A stretch of 45,380 bases of DNA from Bacteroidales bacterium (lineage in GTDB: Bacteria > Bacteroidota > Bacteroidia > Bacteroidales > PUMT01). Numbering within the stretch: position 1 is the first letter of the stretch; every line of letters begins with the position of its first letter. The DNA is taken from assembly GCA_007132225.1 (NCBI GenBank), contig SLPB01000064.1:1-45380 (forward strand). The letters are read 5' to 3'. A model generated the notes under the pieces. That model was not told the origin of the DNA. It worked only from the letters and a program-made list of their open reading frames with translations, and made no database searches. Shown one piece after another: positions 25,777-32,851 of this stretch. The position numbers and the translations under genes are program-made.

Positions 25777-27255
25777 TTAATAACTGATTCTGGCTGCCGG
25801 ACGGATATTGATCCCGGGTTCCCCTGTAAGTCCGTCTCCCAGGTCTGAGCGCGCCTCTTGGGCAATACGCTCAAGTTTTTCAACTATCTCAGGATAAAAT
25901 TCTATCATATTATATCTTTCTCCGGGATCCCGGCGAAGGTCATATAATCCTGCCTCAAAGGGGAAATTTCTTGTTGTTTCACCGGGCAGCCCTTCTTCAC
26001 CAGGCTTATGGCCTTCGTAGCTCCTTCCCGGGTGTTCAAAAACCAGCTTCCAGTTCTGAGAACGTACAGCGGCAAGATCATTTTGCCTCCGGTTATAATA
26101 CCAGAAGCTTTGGCGCGGACTGCTTTTGGTGTTACCCTGCAGCAATGGCAAAATATTAACACCGTCAATTTTGTTCACGGGTAATGGTGCTCCGGTAATT
26201 GCTGCGAAAGTGGGAAGCAGGTCAATTGTAGATACAAGGCTCGAACATACCTTTCCAGCAGGAATTACGGCAGGCCATTTCATGATGCACGGCACCCTGT
26301 TGCCACCTTCAAATATAGTTCCCTTACCCTCACGCAAACCACCGGATGAGCCACCATGGTCGCCAAAGTTAAGCCAGGGGCCATTGTCGGATGTAAATAT
26401 TACAAGGGTATTTTCACTCAGTCCGTTTTCTTCCAGGGTCCTTATAACCTCCCCAACTGACCAGTCAATCTCCATGATAACATCACCATATAACCCCTGA
26501 CTGCTTTCACCCCTGAATTTATCAGAAACAGCCAGGGGAACGTGGGGCATTGGATGCGCCAGGTAAAGGAAGAAAGGCTTGTCTTTGTTCTCATTTATAA
26601 ACCGGGTTGCCTTTTCCGTGAAAAGGGTGGTCAACTGATCCTGATCTTCCATGCTGCTAATCTCTTTTACTATCTCCGTATTGTGAATTAACGGCAATTC
26701 AGGAAAGGATGCCTTCCTTGCATGGGTTTCAGGAGTTGCACGCACATTATCATATGTGTAGGGCCATTGATCATTTGAATAGGGTATGCCAAAATACTCA
26801 TCGAACCCCTGATTTACAGGCAAAAATTCAGGATGATGGCCAAGATGCCATTTCCCTATTGCTATGGATTTATAGCCCTCTTCCCCGAGCATATTGGCTA
26901 TAGTAACTTCTTCAGGATTCAATCCCTCATCGGATAGCGGATTCAGTACCCCGGGAACACCAACCCTGTTGGCATAGCAACCGGTAAGCAGTGCAGCGCG
27001 GGAGGCACTGCACACCGAATGAGAAACCAGAAAATCATTGAATTTCATGCCCTCGGCAGCCATCTGGTCCAGATTAGGAGTCTGAAAACCGGTGGCTCCA
27101 AAAACCCCGATATCTCCATAACCCATATCATCAACAAATATCACAACAAAGTTAGGCAACTCACCTGACTGACCATCAGCATTATCGATGGCGGTGGTGC
27201 AGCCTGCAAGAGATGCCAGTCCAAGTCCAAGGGAAATATTCAGTTTAAAGTTCAT
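25777..27255 (-). CDS. S1-type sulfatase, Cys-type with CSASR maturation motif, lipoprotein
   Basis: A 492-residue lipoprotein (SLAGC, C19). Seen: DD at 42-43 in VDDMGYGDIGVFG, CSASR with C82 in VCSASRAALLTGCYANR, GKWHLGH at 134-140, LAHPMPHVPLAVS, TSDNGPWLNFGDHGGSSGGLREGKGT and EGGNRVPCIMKWP. The proline usually found two residues after the FGly Cys is replaced by Ala; CxAxR is an accepted variant of the maturation motif, so the enzyme is probably active. The LREGKGTIFEGG arrangement, YNRRQNDLAAVR and the long YDLRRDPGERYNM tail are those of the common GalNAc/arylsulfatase A-like secreted enzymes. It lies 45 bp after the stop of the upstream sulfatase (27301). Substrate unknown. Confidence 0.92.
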   Translation of the reverse strand: MNFKLNISLGLGLASLAGCTTAIDNADGQSGELPNFVVIFVDDMGYGDIGVFGATGFQTPNLDQMAAEGMKFNDFLVSHSVCSASRAALLTGCYANRVGVPGVLNPLSDEGLNPEEVTIANMLGEEGYKSIAIGKWHLGHHPEFLPVNQGFDEYFGIPYSNDQWPYTYDNVRATPETHARKASFPELPLIHNTEIVKEISSMEDQDQLTTLFTEKATRFINENKDKPFFLYLAHPMPHVPLAVSDKFRGESSQGLYGDVIMEIDWSVGEVIRTLEENGLSENTLVIFTSDNGPWLNFGDHGGSSGGLREGKGTIFEGGNRVPCIMKWPAVIPAGKVCSSLVSTIDLLPTFAAITGAPLPVNKIDGVNILPLLQGNTKSSPRQSFWYYNRRQNDLAAVRSQNWKLVFEHPGRSYEGHKPGEEGLPGETTRNFPFEAGLYDLRRDPGERYNMIEFYPEIVEKLERIAQEARSDLGDGLTGEPGINIRPAARISY

Positions 27256-27300
27256 AATGCTATAATATTAAGCAAGTATTGTAATTCAAATCCATAATGA

Positions 27301-28677
27301 TTAAAATTCAGGGATTGCTGGTTTATTATTCCAATGAAAGGGGAATTCTTCTTCCTTTTCATTTATGATTGTCTGAAATCTGTTCCGTATTCGTTCTTCT
27401 TTTGAATTAAGATCTCTTAATGGATTATTTTCCAATGGATCACTTTTAGTGTTAAAAAAATTTTTATCCCTGTAGAGTTTATATTGGCCATCCATAACCC
27501 AACGGGTATGTGGCCATTTTTCTTCTTCCAGCCACTGTTTGGTTGTGTAATGAATAAAAATCTCGTTTTGAACAGGGGCATCTCCCCCTTCAAGCACGGA
27601 CAGGAAGCTTTTACCATCAGTTCTTACACAACAGGAATTTATGCCTGCGATATCAGTCAGCGTTGGCAAAAAGTCAGCAAAGCTGATCAGTCCGTCATAA
27701 ACCCTGCCTTCCTTAATTACAGATGGCCATACCGCTATAAGAGGTACATGATTTCCTGTATTTATAGACAAGGCCTTGCCACCGGCAACTTCACCGTGAA
27801 TTGTTTCCGAAACAATCCTTCTGTGTGTACCGTTGTCAGCGGTAAACAGCAGTAGAGTGTTTTCCCGCAGCCCCTCATCCATGAGCTTTTTCTCTATCCG
27901 GCCAACGATCTCATCTAAATATTCTACCATGGGCTTAAAAAAAAGATCATCCTGCCTGTACCTTTTATCCCTGTCCTGCCATTCCGGACAATTGGGTGTG
28001 GGCACATGAGGAGTGTGAGGAAGATTCATTGGATAGTAAACAAAAAAAGGTTTATCAGCTTTCCTTTCAATAAAGTCTATTACAAAATCAGCAAAAACAT
28101 CAGGTCCGTAAGAATCTTCAAGACCTTTAATTTTATCACCATTCTTATATATCAACGGATTAGCATACCGTTCCTTCTCGTATCTATTTTTTCCAACGGC
28201 ACGTATATGGAGCTGCCAAAGGCAATATTCATCAAACCCAAAGTGATAAGGCCTGGTCAAATCCTGGTTACCCGGCATACCCCTGCTAACGCCATTGAGT
28301 TGCCATTTCCCGGCAATTGCGGTTGCATATCCGGCTTCCTGAAAGTAATTTCCAAATGTTTTTTGATTGGGGTTCAGGTATTCAAAATGATCATAGTTCC
28401 GGAAATTATATTTCCCGGTCATTATTTTCACTCTTGAAGGAGTGCATAAGCTCTGGGAATAACAATTAGTAAATCTTATACCCTCAGATGCAAGACGGTC
28501 CAGTACAGGAGTCTTATAGCTAAGTCCGCCATTACACCCCAGAGCTTCATAACCCATATCATCGGCCATTATAAGAATAATATTAGGACGGACAGGTTTT
28601 TTTTCAGGGGAAGTGCAATTTGATGCAACAATTAATGAGCCAATACCCAGTGTGGTTAATGATATCTTATTTATCAT
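27301..28677 (-). CDS. S1-type sulfatase, Cys-type with GKWQL variant, lipoprotein
   Basis: A 458-residue lipoprotein (C21 in VASNC). Seen: DD at 39-40 in MADDMGYEALGCNGG, CTPSR with C78 in LCTPSRVKIMTGKYNFRNY, GKWQLNG at 123-129 (Gln where His is usual), MNLPHTPHVPTPN, TADNGTHRRIVS and a late Lys in GGKALSINTGNHVPLIAVWP. The FGly loop, the GKWQL variant and the DGKSFLSVLEG region are shared with the sulfatase at 31207, so the two are paralogues separated by a DUF4838-like gene. The N-terminal EKKPVRPNIILIMADDM recurs in decayed form in the intergenic region just upstream (28835-28918), evidence of a third, lost copy. Expected to act on an exo-position sulfate. Confidence 0.92.
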   Translation of the reverse strand: MINKISLTTLGIGSLIVASNCTSPEKKPVRPNIILIMADDMGYEALGCNGGLSYKTPVLDRLASEGIRFTNCYSQSLCTPSRVKIMTGKYNFRNYDHFEYLNPNQKTFGNYFQEAGYATAIAGKWQLNGVSRGMPGNQDLTRPYHFGFDEYCLWQLHIRAVGKNRYEKERYANPLIYKNGDKIKGLEDSYGPDVFADFVIDFIERKADKPFFVYYPMNLPHTPHVPTPNCPEWQDRDKRYRQDDLFFKPMVEYLDEIVGRIEKKLMDEGLRENTLLLFTADNGTHRRIVSETIHGEVAGGKALSINTGNHVPLIAVWPSVIKEGRVYDGLISFADFLPTLTDIAGINSCCVRTDGKSFLSVLEGGDAPVQNEIFIHYTTKQWLEEEKWPHTRWVMDGQYKLYRDKNFFNTKSDPLENNPLRDLNSKEERIRNRFQTIINEKEEEFPFHWNNKPAIPEF

Positions 28678-28693
28678 ATTATATTATTTGTAC

Positions 28694-28780
28694 TTATAAG
28701 TCATTTTTATCCGTGGCAAATGATGTAAAGCCTGCACCCATAACCAGCAGGGCCATAGAGTTTGATAATAGCTTTTCCAT
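28694..28780 (-). pseudogene. Orphan sulfatase-like signal peptide (28 codons)
   Basis: ATG at 28780 opens a frame MEKLLSNSMALLVMGAGF... that stops at 28694. The ALLVMGAG core resembles the signal region of the sulfatase at 24114 (ALLAMGAG). With no mature domain it is most likely the 5' stub of a deleted sulfatase gene; a genuine small peptide is less likely. Confidence 0.5.
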
Positions 28781-28834
28781 AATTAATTAACAGGTTTTTT
28801 TAATTTTTCAAACTACCCAACTGCCCTTCCGGGG

Positions 28835-28918
28835 CTAACGGTGATTATTGCCGGATATGTCTTTCATATCTTCTGACATTATAAGGCTAATATCAGGCCG
28901 GACAGGTTTTTTTTCACT
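28835..28918 (-). pseudogene. Decayed sulfatase N-terminus
   Basis: The frame between a TGA (28919-28921) and a TAG (28835-28837) reads SEKKPVRPDISLIMSEDM, matching the start of the mature sulfatase at 27301 (PEKKPVRPNIILIMADDM) at 13 of 18 positions. The nucleotide sequence around 28860-28915 is visibly similar to 28560-28615. There is no signal peptide in frame and no FGly motif follows, so it is a fragment left by duplication and deletion. Confidence 0.7.
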
Positions 28919-29082
28919 TCAACCAGGATTACCTTCGTCTTGTAGTATAATAAAACCAAACCTGTTTCTTTATCCATTCAGCATCCTCCACGCTAACATA
29001 TCCGGGCATGACATCAGGAAAACCAGAATATTGTGCCGGCTAAAAACCCAATTCCTTCCTGGCTCCTTCAACTGGAAACTTT

Positions 29083-31101
29083 TCATTCCCCGGTCATCGT
29101 GCTTTTGATAAGGTTATCCAGGTCCCATCGGGGACGCTCCCAGTAATTTGTGACGCGAAGCAGGTCAGAAAAATAGGATTCCTGGTTATCCTTACGGAAC
29201 TTCACCAGTTCCCGGAGAGCTTCTCCGGCCTCCTCCATTCGCCCTTCGGGAACAGTACTGTTTCCATCGAAAATCGAAGCAAGATTTATGGTCAGTCTGG
29301 CATGGTCAAGGCCAATCCGAAGAAATTCCACCCTCCCGGCATACTCTTTTTTTGATGAAGTGAGGGCTTTTTCCAATGCCCGGTCCAGTATTTCCTCTGC
29401 CTGTTCAATTACCTCCAGTGGAAAAGCTTCATGTGCCTTTAACGGGTAGGCCCTGTAGCGCCACCCAACACGTGGATTATGGAACATGTCTATAAAGTTA
29501 AGGACATTGTCAAAGGCGAAGTCTTCCCAGTAGTTAAAATAGTGTTCAACATTTTCGGCTGCCGGCCCGAATGCGGAAAAATATTCGTCCCTGATCTCCC
29601 CGATTTCAATTTCAGGTTTGCTGATAAGACGCATATGCATATAAAGCCGGGGACCATGCACTGCCCACTGGCCGGTATTGCTATCAAACCTTGCGCCTTC
29701 CATGCCGTGTTCAAAGGCCCACTTAAAAAAGTCACCGGATTGCCGGGTCTCAAAATGGGGCATCACATAACCGTCATGCAGGTAGTTTGGCCGGTAACCC
29801 ATGCGCAGGCCAGTGTTTTGCCAGCCCAGCCATTGTTCTTTGATCCACTCATATGCTTCTTCCGGCATTGGAAACCACCGTAGGTGGGGGTCCTGCCACT
29901 GCACGAATTCGGCATAGATGTTCTTGTTCAGCCGGATGCCTGTAACAGGCGCAGGAAATTCATTTTCATAGATAAAGGATCCGGAGACGATGACGTGGGG
30001 ATTCCTTTCCCGGGCTTTTTCCTGGATGGTTTTCCAGAAGCGTGCATAACGGTCAGATGTAGCACCATGGAACACTTCGCTGGCACGGGAATCAGCCTCA
30101 TATACATATTTGGCAAACCAGGGGGGTGTTTCAGGCTGGGGGCCATCCCATGACCGGCATTCCTCGCATGTACACCTGCCCGGCCGGTCAACCGGCCCGA
30201 GGCGAAGAACGCTTTCGCCATCCCATTGTTCAACGATAAAATCCTGTAGCTCCTCGTTGGTAACACAGATATCCACGTGTACAGCCTCCGGGTCCGGATC
30301 TCCCCTTGTACCATCACGCCTTAAACTAAACCACTCCGGATGTTCCCTGCCATAGCGCTGCCACCATCCGCTGAATCCATGGCCTGTTGGTGGTTTGGCA
30401 TCCATACCGCCCATGCGGTGACGCCGCAGAAAAACCGATAGTGCACCGGCATAATTATGGGCTACATCATGGGAAAATCCAAGTAAAGCATCTTCTTCTT
30501 CGATCTTGCCCCCGTGTATTAAACCACGCACGGGACCCCAGACCAGTTCACGGAAATTGAGGGCAGGAGAGTGGAGGCGGTTAATGGCATTAACCTCAAC
30601 AGCCGTTGCTACAGGCACATATGTGCCGAGCTCACCTGGCCAGAGCCAGCGTACCTTCAGCACCTCTTCAAGAAATTCATAAACTCCAAAGAGAGTTCCG
30701 GCATTAGGGTTGGACGGATCCAGGGGATCGCCATCATCCTCTTTGCCAACAATAAAAAGGTCATTACCAACCGAGCGTAAAATAAAAGCTTCCCGTGGCA
30801 AACGGCCCGGGTCTATTCCGTGATGCGGACCGGTCTTGGTTTCACCTATGTATACCCTTGTGTGGATATCTGCGGGAGCATCGGATTCAGTTACAGTCTC
30901 CAGCCTTACACCTGTAGCCTTTTCTACATGGCCTACCAGTTCGCCAGCAGCATAACGGGCAGTTGCCGTGGCATCATCGGCGGTAACCACAACCGCATAA
31001 GCCTTTCCATCCCGTACTAGGATAACCTGGGCCATTGATGTTGTATTGCTTAGAACGACGCAAATAAAAATGGAGACGAACAGATGTTTAATGAGATTCA
31101 T
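29083..31101 (-). CDS. DUF4838-like secreted glycoside hydrolase candidate
   Basis: The start at 31101 (MNLIKHLFVSIFICVVL) gives a standard Sec signal peptide ending near TSMAQ (residue 25); an ATG at 31131 would add ten polar residues. The mature protein (about 650 aa) begins with an alpha/beta domain like the N-terminal domain of GH67/GH20 enzymes (TARYAAGELVGHVEKATG, VYIGET, TLFGVYEFLEEVLKVRWLWPGELG). A barrel-like region follows, with HPEWFSLRRDG, a conserved Cys cluster CTCEECRSW (C310, C312, C315) and GSFIYENEFPAP. The C-terminus is helical. This is the DUF4838 layout; such proteins are frequent in PULs, but I know of no firm activity for this branch. It sits between two paralogous sulfatases (105 bp from the downstream one), so it presumably processes a desulfated oligosaccharide. 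Confidence 0.75.
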   Translation of the reverse strand: MNLIKHLFVSIFICVVLSNTTSMAQVILVRDGKAYAVVVTADDATATARYAAGELVGHVEKATGVRLETVTESDAPADIHTRVYIGETKTGPHHGIDPGRLPREAFILRSVGNDLFIVGKEDDGDPLDPSNPNAGTLFGVYEFLEEVLKVRWLWPGELGTYVPVATAVEVNAINRLHSPALNFRELVWGPVRGLIHGGKIEEEDALLGFSHDVAHNYAGALSVFLRRHRMGGMDAKPPTGHGFSGWWQRYGREHPEWFSLRRDGTRGDPDPEAVHVDICVTNEELQDFIVEQWDGESVLRLGPVDRPGRCTCEECRSWDGPQPETPPWFAKYVYEADSRASEVFHGATSDRYARFWKTIQEKARERNPHVIVSGSFIYENEFPAPVTGIRLNKNIYAEFVQWQDPHLRWFPMPEEAYEWIKEQWLGWQNTGLRMGYRPNYLHDGYVMPHFETRQSGDFFKWAFEHGMEGARFDSNTGQWAVHGPRLYMHMRLISKPEIEIGEIRDEYFSAFGPAAENVEHYFNYWEDFAFDNVLNFIDMFHNPRVGWRYRAYPLKAHEAFPLEVIEQAEEILDRALEKALTSSKKEYAGRVEFLRIGLDHARLTINLASIFDGNSTVPEGRMEEAGEALRELVKFRKDNQESYFSDLLRVTNYWERPRWDLDNLIKSTMTGE

Positions 31102-31206
31102 AGGATAATCCATTTTAATTTTTTTACTCAAAGTTTACCTGTTTTATATATTTGATTATCAAATTTAAAAAATAAACCTTCTGAAGGGTCAAATTATTCG
31201 AAAAAA

Positions 31207-32544
31207 TCAGTTATTATAAAAACCGGGCCTTGTATACTCAAGTATTATTTCGGAGAGCTTTTTTTGCATCTTCCTTTGCTTGTCGTCAAGTTCATCAGAG
31301 AGTATCGGTTTTTTTTCAAGCGGATCCTCGTATAGATCAAATAATCTGCCATCACGGTAGTATTTATAACGATGTGTGCGTGCAAATTCATCACCAGGCC
31401 CATCCGGGTCATTGTTACGATACCACCACATGTAAAGCCAGTCCGGAAGGTTTGCCTTTTCTCCAAATAAAACAGGTGCGATGCTCTGACCATCCAGTTC
31501 CATTTCTTCGGTAATTTCAATTCCTGCAATATCAGCAAGTGTTGGAAAGAAATATGTAAAACAGATCAAATCATCATTTACAATACCGCCGGGAACAACT
31601 CCCGGCCAGTTGGCAATCAATGGAACATGCGTTCCTGCATCGGTAGAGTTCAATTTTCCTCCCACAAATTCTTCTCCATTGACAAGGGAAGTAACCCCTT
31701 GTTCGGTACCATTATCTGAGGTGAAAATAACAAGTGTATTATCACGTAATCCTGACTCCTCGAGCTTGTAAATAACCTGTCCTACCAGTTTATCTATATA
31801 TTCAATCATATCACCGAAATACGTTTCGTTTCCCTTACCCGGTCGCTCTTCGGAGTCCTCCCTTCTTGCTTCCGGATCCCAGTCCGGAGAATCCGGTGTG
31901 GGTTCAAACGGCCAGTGTGGCAAAATCATGGGATAGTAAACAAAAAACGGCTCATCCTGATGACGATCAATAAAATCCAGTACATGTTCATTGATAATAT
32001 CAGGCCCATATTCTCCGTCAAAAAAGTCCGACTTTTCGCCGTTGATAGCTAGGCCGGGATTTGGATACCGGTTGGCAATCGGATTCTCGCCACGTCCACG
32101 GCGGGTGACCTGCCAGAGAGCATACTCTTCAAATCCAAACTCACCGGGTGAATCAAGATCCCCGCCAAGTTGCCATTTACCCCCGATAAATGTTGCATAA
32201 CCGGCATCCTGAAAAAGGTTTCCAAAAGTATATATCTCCGGATCCATCACACCAAAACCCTTATAGTTGCGGCTGTTATATTTGCCACTCATAATTTGCA
32301 CCCTGGTGGGTGTGCAAACAGGAGTAGCATGAGCACTGTCAAACCGGATACCTGATTCTGCAAGTTTATCAACAACAGGTGTTCTATAGGACTGCCCCCC
32401 GTATGCCCCTAGAGTTTCAAATCCCTGGTCATCCGACATAATAAGGATAATATTAGGCCGGGGGATTTTTTCGTCAGGCCCGGTACATGCTGATATTACC
32501 AGCAATGAACCTATACTCATTGTTGTTAATGACAATCCATTCAT
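31207..32544 (-). CDS. S1-type sulfatase, Cys-type with GKWQL variant (paralogue of 27301-28677)
   Basis: A 445-residue lipoprotein (VISAC, C20). Seen: DD at 38-39 in MSDDQGFETLGAYGG, CTPTR with C77 in VCTPTRVQIMSGKYNSRNY, GKWQLGG at 122-128, MILPHWPFEPTPD, TSDNGTEQGVTSL and GGKLNSTDAGTHVPLIANWPG with the late Lys. The GKWQL variant and the GKYN-RNY loop group it with the sulfatase at 27301. Compared with most neighbours it has a short C-terminal domain (445 aa total). The gap to the upstream sulfatase contains an SGNH-hydrolase remnant. Substrate unknown; the Gln variant may reflect a subfamily with different sulfate-pocket geometry. Confidence 0.92.
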   Translation of the reverse strand: MNGLSLTTMSIGSLLVISACTGPDEKIPRPNIILIMSDDQGFETLGAYGGQSYRTPVVDKLAESGIRFDSAHATPVCTPTRVQIMSGKYNSRNYKGFGVMDPEIYTFGNLFQDAGYATFIGGKWQLGGDLDSPGEFGFEEYALWQVTRRGRGENPIANRYPNPGLAINGEKSDFFDGEYGPDIINEHVLDFIDRHQDEPFFVYYPMILPHWPFEPTPDSPDWDPEARREDSEERPGKGNETYFGDMIEYIDKLVGQVIYKLEESGLRDNTLVIFTSDNGTEQGVTSLVNGEEFVGGKLNSTDAGTHVPLIANWPGVVPGGIVNDDLICFTYFFPTLADIAGIEITEEMELDGQSIAPVLFGEKANLPDWLYMWWYRNNDPDGPGDEFARTHRYKYYRDGRLFDLYEDPLEKKPILSDELDDKQRKMQKKLSEIILEYTRPGFYNN

Positions 32545-32851
32545 AGATTTCTCTTTTTGCTTTTAAACAGGTTCACAGCTTAAAGGACTAATAGTGTTTA
32601 AATTTAAGGAATCCGAATCCATTCAAAAACACACTGTTTCCCAAAAAAAGTACACGGTTACTTATTTTCTCATCCTGAGCATATGCGAAGTTTGCGAAAA
32701 TCAAAGCTGTAATAACAACTAAAGCTTTTGTTTTCATAAGATATGTATTTGATCTTTAATTGTCTGCACCCCTGGACACACTGGATTTACAAGTCATATA
32801 AAGGCTGTAATTAATCAACCCGGTGCAATTAAGAGCCAGCCAGCAGCAAAA
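32545..32851. other. Intergenic region with an SGNH-hydrolase remnant
   Basis: This 307-bp gap between two sulfatases contains the truncated 49-codon frame at 32588-32737 and otherwise AT-rich sequence without a clear promoter or terminator. Confidence 0.65.
32588..32737 (-). pseudogene. Truncated SGNH/GDSL-type hydrolase remnant (49 codons)
   Basis: ATG at 32737 opens a textbook signal peptide (MKTKALVVITALIFANFAYAQ, cleavage after AYA) followed by ISNRVLFLGNSVFLNG, which matches the first strand and block I (GNS) of SGNH/DUF4886-type esterases. The frame then drifts and stops at 32588, about 49 residues where 200 or more are expected. It is read as the 5' end of a deleted carbohydrate-esterase-like gene; a functional secreted peptide cannot be excluded. 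Confidence 0.5.

Larger units (their letters stand above)
28678..29082. other. Intergenic region with gene remnants
   Basis: This 405-bp gap holds an orphan sulfatase-type signal peptide (28694-28780), a decayed sulfatase N-terminus (28835-28918) and a partly coherent minus-strand frame (about 28929-29082) of unknown origin. No intact gene or clear terminator is seen. Confidence 0.75.
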
